9,434 bases of DNA from Rubrobacter sp. (GTDB lineage: Bacteria; Actinomycetota; Rubrobacteria; Rubrobacterales; Rubrobacteraceae), in contig JACDFX010000025.1 of NCBI GenBank assembly GCA_013815575.1, positions 1 through 9,434 of the forward strand. Direction: 5' to 3'. Positions within the stretch are counted from its first letter, which is position 1. Each line of letters opens with the position of its first letter. This document shows positions 1 to 6,158 of this stretch, in pieces. The translations under genes and the position numbers were made by a program. The notes under the pieces are model-generated. The model saw only the letters and a list, made by a program, of their open reading frames with translations. It was not told where the DNA came from and made no database searches.

Positions 1-50
1 GTTTCCGACCGGCGACCCGATGCTCTTTGTCCCGGATCATTTTTAAGGAA

Positions 51-180
51 GTATCAGGTTTGGGGTGCGGTCAGCCTTCCTTGTCGAAGAAGGATCGCCC
101 CGAACGCCGCGGTTGTAAACTGTAAGGAGGAGGGTGGGATGATCCGCCTAAGAGAGAACCTGACGGCTGAAACCTGATAC
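51..180 (+). promoter_or_regulatory. Structured leader with long-range inverted repeat upstream of the F420 oxidoreductase
   Basis: Bases 51-61 (gtatcaggttt) and 170-180 (aaacctgatac) are perfect reverse complements, 11 bp. Just inside, tcagcc at 71-76 can pair with ggctga at 165-170, so a closing stem with one internal bulge can form around roughly 90 nt. The sequence aacctga occurs twice (157-163 and 171-177), so the left arm's tcaggtt (54-60) could pair with either copy. The structure ends 11 nt before the purine-rich ribosome site of the next gene. It could be a cis-acting RNA or attenuator, or a small element with terminal inverted repeats. I compared it by eye with TPP, cobalamin, SAM, ydaO and fluoride riboswitch consensus motifs and found no match. 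Confidence 0.4.
139..177 (+). CDS. Possible 12-residue leader peptide (uORF)
   Basis: ATG at 139 opens a 12-codon frame (MIRLRENLTAET) ending in TGA at 175-177. It is preceded by AAGGAGG at 124-130 with an 8-nt spacer, a better Shine-Dalgarno match than that of the following oxidoreductase gene. The frame runs through the right arm of the inverted repeat at 170-180, so ribosomes translating it would open that stem. That arrangement is typical of translation-coupled leader control. No run of a single regulatory amino acid is present, so a classical amino-acid attenuator is unlikely. The same frame is open from base 1, so it could also be the chance tail of something upstream. Existence as a translated peptide is inferred only. 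Confidence 0.3.
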   Translation: MIRLRENLTAET

Positions 181-205
181 CAGAAGCCTAAGAAGAGGAG
201 GCCAC

Positions 206-1207
206 GTGAAGACTACGGGGACCGTTGGATACGCGGCGATGTTCGAGCAGTTCCATCCGACGGACCTGTTGAAGTGGTGCAAGACCGCGGAGGATTCCGG
301 GTTCTCGTCCGTGATGGCCTCGGATCACTTCCACCCGTGGACGCCGGAGCAGGGGGAGAGCGCCTTCGTCTGGAGCTGGATGGGCGCGCTCGGGGCGACG
401 ACGAACCTCCGCTTCGGCACCGGCGTCACGCCGCCCGGCTTCCGCTACCACCCCGCCATCATAGCCCAGGCCGCCGCCACGCTCGAAGCCATGTACCCCG
501 GACGCTTCTGGCTGGGCCTGGGTGCCGGAGAAGCCCTCAACGAGCACGTCGTCGGCGCGTACTGGCCGGAGGCACCGACGCGGTTGCGCATCCTGATGGA
601 GTCCATCGAGGTCATCAGGATGCTCTTCACGGGCAAGGTCGTCAAGTATGCCGGTGATCACATCACGCTGGAGAGCGCGAGACTATACACCATGCCGGAT
701 ACGCCGCCCCCGATCTACGTGGCTACCGCTGGCCCGATCCAGAGCCGCAGGACGGGCGAGTTCTGCGACGGGATCATCACCGTCGGCGCCGCCGACGAGA
801 AGATAAAGATGCTCATGGAGAAGTTCGAGGAGGGCGCCCGCCGGGCGGACAAGGACCCGTCCACGATGCCGCGCATGATCCAATTGCACGTCTCCTGGGC
901 CGAAGGCCAGCAAGAGGCCGAAGAGCAGGCCGTAAAAGAATGGCCCAACGGCGGAATGCCCTTCCCCAAGGGAGATATCCGCAACCCCGAGGATTTCGCC
1001 GCGATGGCGAAGCAGGTCACCATCGAGAACTTCGAGAACCGCGTCCTGACCAGCGCCGACCTCGACGAGCATCTCGAGCACATCCAGCACTACGTAGACC
1101 TCGGCTTCGACGAGGTCTACGTCCACAACGTCGGCCGCAACCAGGAGGAGTTCATCCGGGCCTACGGCGAGCGCGTCATCCCCAAGCTCCGCTGGCCGGG
1201 GAGATAG
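206..1207 (+). CDS. F420-dependent LLM-class oxidoreductase (FGD-like)
   Basis: 333 aa, one TIM-barrel domain of the bacterial luciferase-like (LLM) superfamily, in the branch containing F420-dependent glucose-6-phosphate dehydrogenase (FGD). Hydride transfer between a substrate and the deazaflavin F420 in the cytoplasm is the expected chemistry. Supporting motifs are SDHFHPW at 39-45 (FGD has SDHFQPW; D40, H41 and W45 correspond to FGD's F420 and catalytic residues), SWMGALG at 57-63, FRYHPAIIAQA at 79-89 and GAGEALNE at 106-113 (E109, the FGD acid). Length matches FGD (about 336). The start is GTG at 206, because AAGAGGAG (193-200) lies 5 nt upstream and the protein begins where FGD does. 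The lysine of the FGD TSGK segment, one of those contacting sugar phosphate, is not kept here (TVGAADE, 192-198), so glucose-6-phosphate is probably not the substrate. It is transcribed alone behind a structured leader and faces the convergent methyltransferase gene. Confidence 0.85.
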   Translation: MKTTGTVGYAAMFEQFHPTDLLKWCKTAEDSGFSSVMASDHFHPWTPEQGESAFVWSWMGALGATTNLRFGTGVTPPGFRYHPAIIAQAAATLEAMYPGRFWLGLGAGEALNEHVVGAYWPEAPTRLRILMESIEVIRMLFTGKVVKYAGDHITLESARLYTMPDTPPPIYVATAGPIQSRRTGEFCDGIITVGAADEKIKMLMEKFEEGARRADKDPSTMPRMIQLHVSWAEGQQEAEEQAVKEWPNGGMPFPKGDIRNPEDFAAMAKQVTIENFENRVLTSADLDEHLEHIQHYVDLGFDEVYVHNVGRNQEEFIRAYGERVIPKLRWPGR

Positions 1208-1499
1208 TCTTTGCAGGAGATGGCATCTACGCCAGGGACCAAAGCACCAGCCAGGAGGCGGTGAGCCTGATAACCGGCCATCGTTGGCGGACCAGGCGGG
1301 CCGCTCGATTAACGGGGTAACGATGCCGCCCACGGTTACCGCCTTAGAATGGCGCATGACTTTGGAGCAGCGCGCCGGGGACAGATCATCGACTTCTCCA
1401 ACGCGATCATCATCGCTGGACAATTTATCCGAAAAGCCTGGACACGATACCGTTGGGAGACTCGACCTTCATGTAGGCCATAACTTGTTGCCGCAAGCT

Positions 1500-2498
1500 C
1501 TAATTAAGCTCCGTATCCAGGATCGAAATACCTGCGCCGGTGTCGATCTCGCGCTGGAACAGGAAGCCCGACTGGGTGAGGAGCGCTTCATATTCTTGCT
1601 GGTTGCGTTGTCGACCGCCGAGCAGCGTCAGCATGTGGATGTCCAACATCTTCGACCAGTCGGGGCCGGGATCGTCGGGGACGATTGTCTCGATCACCAG
1701 CAACTTGGCGTGCGCCGGGGCGGCCCGTCGAATGGCCTGGAGAATGGCCACGGACTCTTCGTCTCCCCAGTCATGGATAATCTCCATGAGCAGATACGCG
1801 TCGCAGCTCGGCAGAGCATCCTGGAAGAAATCGCCAGCCTGGAGTGTCAATCGCTCCGAGGCCATACTCTCTGCCTCCTCGATCACGTGCGGCAGGTCGA
1901 ACAGGACACCTCTGGCGGCCGGCTCGGTGTCGAGGACGGCACGCAACAGGTGTCCGCTACCGCCGCCGATATCTCCGATCCGGCCGAAGCCCGAGAAGTC
2001 GTAGGAGGCGAGGATTCCGGCCACCGCGCCCTGCGCCTTGGCACCCATCGCCGCGTTGAACACGCGCCCCTCTTCCGGACGTTGAGCAAGATACGCCCAG
2101 AACCCTTCGGGAAACGTCTTGGAGGCCGCCGGGAAACCGGTACGCACGGAATGCTCCATCTCCTCGAAGGTCGTCCAGAAGATCGGCAACCCGAACATCC
2201 GGGCGAAGGCACGCATGGACTGCGGGTGATCGGTTCGCAGCAGCCGCGACGCGGGCGAATGAACGAACGTGTCGCCCTGCAGCTCGAATACGCCGTGTGC
2301 CGCGAGGAGGCGCAGTACGCGGTCGAGAGCGTCGGGCTGGGCGCCCACGGACTCCGCGAGACCGGTGGCGTTTCGGGGCGTCTCGTCCAGCGCGTCCGCG
2401 ACGCCGAGGTCGGCGACCACGTGAAGGCTTCGCGGTAGGCAATAGCCGCCCGCTATCTGTATCACCGTTGCGAATGGGTTTGTCTCTTTCACGGTCAC
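1500..2498 (-). CDS. SAM-dependent O-methyltransferase (COMT / Methyltransf_2 family)
   Basis: 332 aa, two-domain class I methyltransferase of the plant-COMT/hydroxyneurosporene type. The N-terminal winged-helix dimerisation domain spans about residues 10-95 (GGYCLPRSLHVVADLGVAD, LRLLAAHGVFE). The C-terminal Rossmann domain carries the SAM loop DIGGGSGHLL (176-185), the acidic motif FDLPHV (200-205), GDFF (222-225) and EIIHDWGDEE (239-248), where H242 fits the catalytic base, followed by ETIVPDD (270-276). Such enzymes methylate hydroxyls on small aromatic or polyketide-like molecules; the substrate cannot be read from sequence. The start is GTG at 2498-2496, with AGGGAGAG 5 nt upstream; a second in-frame GTG two codons later is a weak alternative. 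It is divergent from the MarR-type gene, whose product probably controls it. After the UAG stop the frame stays open for 24 sense-like codons (see findings). Confidence 0.88.
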   Translation of the reverse strand: MTVKETNPFATVIQIAGGYCLPRSLHVVADLGVADALDETPRNATGLAESVGAQPDALDRVLRLLAAHGVFELQGDTFVHSPASRLLRTDHPQSMRAFARMFGLPIFWTTFEEMEHSVRTGFPAASKTFPEGFWAYLAQRPEEGRVFNAAMGAKAQGAVAGILASYDFSGFGRIGDIGGGSGHLLRAVLDTEPAARGVLFDLPHVIEEAESMASERLTLQAGDFFQDALPSCDAYLLMEIIHDWGDEESVAILQAIRRAAPAHAKLLVIETIVPDDPGPDWSKMLDIHMLTLLGGRQRNQQEYEALLTQSGFLFQREIDTGAGISILDTELN

Positions 2499-2544
2499 CT
2501 TTACTCTCCCTGTCTGCTATAGTAGGGTATATGTTCAGGTATCC

Positions 2545-2567
2545 TTATTATATGGCCACCTTAATAA
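2545..2567. promoter_or_regulatory. Dyad, candidate operator for the MarR-type regulator
   Basis: ttatta (2545-2550) and taataa (2562-2567) are inverted repeats separated by 11 bases containing the palindrome tggcca (2553-2558). The site overlaps the -10 box and fills most of the -35/-10 spacer of the methyltransferase promoter, within the short AT-rich region between two divergent genes, one of which encodes a MarR-family protein. MarR proteins usually bind AT-rich palindromes of about this size next to their own genes. Repression of the methyltransferase, and probably autoregulation, is the inference. Confidence 0.4.
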
Positions 2568-2576
2568 ATATGTCAA
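2547..2576 (-). promoter_or_regulatory. Consensus sigma70-type promoter of the methyltransferase gene
   Basis: Read on the minus strand, TTGACA (2576-2571) and TATAAT (2552-2547) are both perfect matches to the housekeeping consensus, with an 18-bp spacer. Transcription would start near 2540, giving a leader of about 40 nt that contains the AGGGAGAG ribosome site. A promoter this strong beside a regulator gene suggests that repression matters here. Confidence 0.75.
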
Positions 2577-2583
2577 CCTACCG

Positions 2584-3042
2584 ATGACGGACCCTCCTCA
2601 CGGCCTTCCCTCAAGCGCGCTGCTCCGCACTGCCTACAACGCGTTGGCGGCTCGCATCTTCGCATCCGTCGTGTCTGGCACCGACTTCGATGACCTGCGC
2701 CCATCCCACGGTAACGCTATGGAACAGCTTGAGCTTGAGGATGGGTTACGGCTCACTGACCTAGCCACGCGCGCGGGCATTACCGCACAGTCAATGGGCG
2801 AACTCGTAGACGATTTAGAGGCCAAGAGCTACCTCGAGCGTCGACCGGACCCGGACGACCGGCGCGCCAAGCGCATCTACCTGACCGACAGAGGACGAAA
2901 GAACGCCCGCGTAGCCAAGCGCGCGACAGCCAACGTGGAGGACTACCTGGCAGAGCTTTTGGGACAACAACGCTACCACCTTCTACGACGCAGCCTCGAG
3001 GACATCATCGTTGCGGAGTCTGGCGATGACGGACAGCGTTAA
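2584..3042 (+). CDS. MarR-family transcriptional regulator
   Basis: 152 aa, the size of MarR proteins. A winged helix-turn-helix spans about 57-104: LTDLATRAGITAQSMGELVD forms helix-turn-helix, and RRPDPDDRRAKRIYLTDRG (86-104) is the characteristic charged MarR wing and following helix start. The flanking helices (12-35 and 105-145) would form the dimer interface. These proteins bind DNA as dimers and release it on binding small phenolic or other lipophilic ligands. The ATG at 2584 is the first possible in-frame start and has no recognisable Shine-Dalgarno site, so the mRNA may be leaderless or nearly so. Codon use is less GC-biased than in the right-hand operon, with TTA leucine codons at L55 and L78. 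The gene is divergent from the methyltransferase, its most likely target. Confidence 0.82.
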   Translation: MTDPPHGLPSSALLRTAYNALAARIFASVVSGTDFDDLRPSHGNAMEQLELEDGLRLTDLATRAGITAQSMGELVDDLEAKSYLERRPDPDDRRAKRIYLTDRGRKNARVAKRATANVEDYLAELLGQQRYHLLRRSLEDIIVAESGDDGQR

Positions 3043-3226
3043 CACGTAAAGGGCCGTACTAGTAGGCGGGCGACGTGCTCCTTCATCAGCGACAAAGGGC
3101 TGTTTACCCCGTTGTGGAGTTGCCAGGTGCAAGAAGTTGCCAGCCAATAGACGCAAGCTCTAAGACGGGTGTGTTGTGGTATTGTCAACGGATTGTGCGC
3201 TTCTCGTCCGATTCCGAGGGGTCCGT

Positions 3227-3997
3227 GTGCTGAAGACGGTTGACCGTGCGTTGAGGCTCTTGCTGCTCTTCGACGAGATAGACCGGGAGTACCGGGTGGG
3301 CGAGATAGCAAGCATGCTCGGCACCGACAAGAGTATTGCCTCCCGTCTATCCGCCACGCTTGCCAAGCGGGGTTTCCTTGAGCGGGCCCCTGATAGCGAG
3401 GCCTTCCGACTCGGTCCCGAGTTCGTCCGCCTCGGTATGCTCGCCGCGGCCAGCAGCCGGAACATGGTCGAGGTGGCGAGGGTGCCGATGGAAAGGTTGG
3501 CGGAGGAAACGGGGGAGACGGTCAATCTTGCCCGTCTCGAGGGCGGCAAGACCGTCAACATCTCCCAGGTCAACGGACCGCGCCTGGTCGGTGTCGGAGA
3601 CTGGATCGGCTGGAAAACCGAGCCACACACCACCGCCAACGGCAAGGTGCTGCTCGCGTTCATGGAAGACCCGGTCGAAACCCTCCATCTGGAAGATCCC
3701 CTGGAAACGGTTACCGAACAGACGATCACCAGCGTTGGTGAACTGCGATCCGAGCTCGAGCGCGTCAGATCCGAGGGCGCGGCATTTACCATCGGCGAGC
3801 TGGAGCCCGGATTCAACGGCGTCGCGGTCCCCGTCCTCGACGCCTCGGAACGCTGTTCGACCGTCCTGAGCGTCTCGGGACCGGAGTACCGTATGCCCCC
3901 GGAACGTCTGCCCGAGGTCGCCGCGCTCAGCAAGGAGGCCGCCGAGGAGATCAGCGCCCGTCTGGGGAGAATCCCGCAACGAGTCCTGCAGATCTAG
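3227..3997 (+). CDS. IclR-family transcriptional regulator
   Basis: 256 aa with this start, typical of IclR proteins. An N-terminal winged helix opens with KTVDRALRLLLLFDE (3-17), the standard IclR beginning. The recognition region is VGEIASMLGTDKSIASRLSA (24-43), and the wing is RGFLERAPDSEAFRLGP (48-64). The C-terminal effector domain follows, with typical pieces such as TANGKVLLAF and GFNGVAVPVLD. The frame is open upstream to a GTG at 3176, but GTG at 3227 is chosen because GAGGGG (3216-3221) sits 5 nt before it and the protein then begins at the conserved helix. IclR proteins sense metabolites of catabolic pathways. The next genes on the same strand are the sulfatase-like/GMC/ALDH operon, the likely target. 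A weak promoter (TTGCCA at 3137-3142, TAAGAC at 3161-3166, 18-bp spacer) lies upstream. Confidence 0.88.
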   Translation: MLKTVDRALRLLLLFDEIDREYRVGEIASMLGTDKSIASRLSATLAKRGFLERAPDSEAFRLGPEFVRLGMLAAASSRNMVEVARVPMERLAEETGETVNLARLEGGKTVNISQVNGPRLVGVGDWIGWKTEPHTTANGKVLLAFMEDPVETLHLEDPLETVTEQTITSVGELRSELERVRSEGAAFTIGELEPGFNGVAVPVLDASERCSTVLSVSGPEYRMPPERLPEVAALSKEAAEEISARLGRIPQRVLQI

Positions 3998-4211
3998 TCC
4001 GGGACGGTCTGCGTCCGCAGCCTTCCAAGATGGTGGTTTTAGAGGCTTGAGCCGTCCTGCTGCTCGCCCGGACCATCCGGTTAATCGGGGTTACCCGTCG
4101 GGCAGTTCTCTACCCGAACGGTAGCCTTCTTGCCTGGCTGGATCCGTGCCGTCTCCACCCCTTCTCCGACCCATCTTGGCTAATGGCAGATCAAGCTACC
4201 ACCAACACATC

Positions 4212-4244
4212 CCGGTTCGCGTGGCGCAACCGGTCACGTTTTTC
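4212..4244 (+). terminator. Possible Rho-independent terminator after the IclR gene
   Basis: ccggtt (4212-4217) pairs with aaccgg (4228-4233). Inside, cgc (4218-4220) pairs with gcg (4224-4226), with one bulged base and a 3-nt loop. The stem is followed after a few bases by TTTTT (4239-4243). It lies about 215 nt past the IclR stop and just before the operon promoter, a sensible place to separate the two units. The gap between stem and T-run weakens the call. Confidence 0.35.
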
Positions 4245-4273
4245 GGAGACAGCGTGCCAAACCAAAAGGCTTA

Positions 4274-4302
4274 TTGACACAATATCATCTTTGTGATAAA
4301 AG
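4274..4302 (+). promoter_or_regulatory. Promoter of the sulfatase-like/GMC/ALDH operon, with overlapping dyads
   Basis: TTGACA (4274-4279, perfect -35), a 17-bp spacer and TAAAAG (4297-4302, 4/6 to the -10 consensus) lie in a locally AT-rich stretch. Two overlapping inverted repeats occupy the promoter: cacaa/ttgtg (4278-4282 / 4291-4295) and tatca/tgata (4283-4287 / 4294-4298). A regulator bound there would block or reposition polymerase, and the adjacent IclR protein is the obvious candidate. Transcription from here would give a leader of about 360 nt. Confidence 0.5.
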
Positions 4303-4555
4303 TTGGTTAATGAGCAACTGGTGCACAGTTCGCAACACCGACGACGCGACAGCACTCGTATCGTGGGCGTCCTCCGGTGACGAATTTCGCCTGTGGGACG
4401 GTGACGCTTTCGGTCGGCTGCAGAGTTGGGCGAAGGTATTCAGGCGCGAGCTTGTTCGGTTTTTGTTGCTCCTGCTCTGTTGGGCCGACAGGCCTTACAG
4501 ATTGGATCGCCGGGGCCGCATGCTCTGGTGGTCTTACGGAGCTTTTGGCAACAAG

Positions 4556-4590
4556 GGGCGCCTGGAGGGCGCCCAGTACCTCGCTGGGCG
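4556..4590 (+). promoter_or_regulatory. Two mutually exclusive hairpins in the operon leader
   Basis: Hairpin A pairs gggcgcc (4556-4562) with ggcgccc (4568-4574), loop of 5. Hairpin B pairs cgcccag (4570-4576) with ctgggcg (4584-4590), loop of 7. They share bases 4570-4574, so only one can form at a time. Both are all-GC or nearly so, and lie about 80-115 nt before the start codon. This has the geometry of an attenuator or a structural switch, but no clear U-tract follows, so control of translation or RNA stability is as likely as termination. Confidence 0.3.
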
Positions 4591-4669
4591 TCGCGCGCCG
4601 CCTTTACTGCATTAGTAAGAGTTGGCATAGCGTCTATTAAGGCGCAGAAGGACCAATGCAGGAGGCAAA

Positions 4670-6154
4670 ATGCAAGATCAAGCACGCCCCAACGTCGTGG
4701 TCGTCGTTGCGGATACCTTTCGCCGGGACCATCTGGGGGCATACGGTAACCCCGACATACACACGCCGAACCTCGACGCTTTCGCGCGTTCGTCGGTCGT
4801 GTTCGACCAGCACGTGATCTCTTCTTTCCCCACAATGCCTGCCCGGGCTGACATGCTTACGGGGAACTTTTCCTACACCTTCATGGGTTGGGAGCCCCTA
4901 TGGTTGACCCTCCACACGTTGCCGGGGCTCCTGTCCTCGGCCGGGTACACGACGATGGGTGTGGTGGACACGCCGTACTTTGTCCGCAACCGGTTCGGGT
5001 ATGACCGGGGGTTCGACGACTTTATCTGGATCCGGGGCCAGGGGGACGATACCAGGCCGCACGAGCGCTCCGATTACCGCTCGACGTGGAGGTCTGAGTC
5101 CGACCGGCTCGTCGCGCGCACGGTCACGGAGGCCGAAAACTGGCTGGAACGTCACTACGACGAGCAGTTCTTCCTTTACGTCGACACCTGGGACCCGCAC
5201 GAGCCCTGGGACGCGCCCGAGTACTACACCGCCAAGTACAGGCCCGGCTACGACGGACGCCAGATCTACCCGAGCTACGCGAAGTGGAATGAAGCCGGCC
5301 TCGGGGAAGACGACGTGGACCTGGCCCACGCCACTTACTGTGGCGAGGTGACGATGGTCGACTTCTGGATCGGCCGTCTCCTGGCAAAGCTGGACGCGCT
5401 GAACCTGACGGACAACACCCTGGTCTTCTTTGTCTCGGACCACGGCTTCTACTTCGGGGAGCACGACTACTTCGGCAAAGCCGAGTGGCTCAACACGTTG
5501 GACGCGGGGATCATAGACATCGCGCAGAACGCCAACGTGCCGGCTTGGCTCAGGGAGTCGTGGTTGCTGACGGTCGGCTGGTCGCCACTGTACCAGGAGA
5601 TCACGAGGGTTCCCCTGATCGCGCGCATCCCCGGGTTGGAGCCGGGCCGCCGGTCGGCGATGACGACGGCGCCGGATCTAACGCCCACCATCCTCGAGTT
5701 GACGGGGATCGAACGCCCGGGCGTGGAGGCGATGCAGGGGAGTTCGTTCGCGGACGTGCTCATCGGGAACAAGGACGAGCATCGACCGTTCGTGGTCAGC
5801 TCCTGGCCACTCTACTTCGCGGAAGGCGAGATGACCACCGCCGTGGATTCCCGGCCCCGACGCATAGCGAGCTACATGCCGATCACCATCACCACCCCGG
5901 AGCGGTCTGTGATCCTCGGTGGGCCGACGGACACGCCGGAGATGTACGACCTGACCACCGACCCGCACGAGCAGGTCGACATCTGGGACTCGCACGTGAA
6001 CGAAGGCCGGGCCTTGATAGCCGACGCGCTCTCGTTTTTGGAGGAGCAGGGGGCGCAGGCGGAGTACCTGGAACCAAGGAGACAGGCCCTGGAACGCAGC
6101 GCGGCGAGCCCGGAACCGGTCTCTGCCACCCCCGGCGAACTTTCGAAGGGGTAG
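4670..6154 (+). CDS. Sulfatase-fold hydrolase with Thr nucleophile (alkaline phosphatase superfamily)
   Basis: 494 aa, PF00884-type fold, no signal peptide, so probably cytoplasmic. The metal and active-site framework is present: NVVVVVADTFRRDHLGAYGN (8-27) with D15; the nucleophile region SFPTMPARADMLTG (52-65); WDPHEPW with H177; SDHG with D257 and H258; GEHDYFGK with K270; and a typical C-terminal YDLTTDPHEQVD. In true sulfatases the C/S-x-P-x-R motif carries the residue converted to formylglycine. Here it reads T55-M-P-A-R59, and Thr cannot be matured that way. Phosphodiesterases and phosphoethanolamine transferases of the superfamily use Thr directly, so a phosphate ester or diester hydrolase is a reasonable inference. 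The C-terminal domain typical of choline sulfatase was not recognised. The ATG at 4670 follows AGGAGG by 4 nt. It is the first gene of the operon, and its stop is 4 nt before the GMC gene. It may release the alcohol oxidised by the next enzyme. Confidence 0.8.
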   Translation: MQDQARPNVVVVVADTFRRDHLGAYGNPDIHTPNLDAFARSSVVFDQHVISSFPTMPARADMLTGNFSYTFMGWEPLWLTLHTLPGLLSSAGYTTMGVVDTPYFVRNRFGYDRGFDDFIWIRGQGDDTRPHERSDYRSTWRSESDRLVARTVTEAENWLERHYDEQFFLYVDTWDPHEPWDAPEYYTAKYRPGYDGRQIYPSYAKWNEAGLGEDDVDLAHATYCGEVTMVDFWIGRLLAKLDALNLTDNTLVFFVSDHGFYFGEHDYFGKAEWLNTLDAGIIDIAQNANVPAWLRESWLLTVGWSPLYQEITRVPLIARIPGLEPGRRSAMTTAPDLTPTILELTGIERPGVEAMQGSSFADVLIGNKDEHRPFVVSSWPLYFAEGEMTTAVDSRPRRIASYMPITITTPERSVILGGPTDTPEMYDLTTDPHEQVDIWDSHVNEGRALIADALSFLEEQGAQAEYLEPRRQALERSAASPEPVSATPGELSKG

Positions 6155-6158
6155 CCCC

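Larger units (their letters stand above)
3998..4669. other. 672-base gap between IclR gene and operon: regulatory region, no convincing gene
   Basis: No ORF here has a recognisable product. The longest plausible one (ATG 4310 to TAG 4615, 101 codons) lacks a ribosome site and looks like no known family. Visible elements are: a 7-bp inverted repeat gtccggg/cccggac (3997-4003 / 4067-4073); a ctacc-cgaac-ggtag hairpin (4110-4124); a terminator-like hairpin (4212-4244); a promoter with dyads (4274-4302); a pair of alternative hairpins (4556-4590); a ttact-N5-agtaa dyad (4604-4618); and the operon's ribosome site AGGAGG (4660-4665). The 3998-4210 part could be decayed sequence; I could not identify its origin. 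Confidence 0.6.

Noticed and set aside
1..177. C-terminus of an upstream gene in frame 1
   Set aside because: The frame is open to the TGA at 175 but shows no recognisable protein character, and the last 12 codons are better explained as a separate small ORF with its own ribosome site.
51..205. TPP riboswitch, because of ggggtgcgg and an acctgat-like 3' part
   Set aside because: The conserved CTGAGA element and the GGATAATGCC-type segment are missing, and the downstream gene is not a thiamine gene.
1314..1341. ggtaac/gttacc inverted repeat as a terminator between the convergent genes
   Set aside because: It has a six-base stem with a 14-nt loop and no T-run on either strand; too weak to call.
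1284..2438. 384-codon open frame on the plus strand
   Set aside because: It is antisense to the methyltransferase gene, which has clear family motifs on the minus strand; the plus frame shows none and is a GC-bias shadow.
3119..3143. Direct repeat gttgccag (two copies, 17 bp apart) upstream of the IclR gene
   Set aside because: Eight bases with two copies could be an activator site but is near chance level; it also overlaps a weak candidate -35 box, so it was not listed as a feature.
4310..4615. 101-codon ORF in the leader of the sulfatase-like operon
   Set aside because: There is no ribosome site at its ATG, no recognisable domain, and its 3' half is made of the GC-rich hairpin region. The two other frames are also open over much of the same stretch, so open frames here are not informative.
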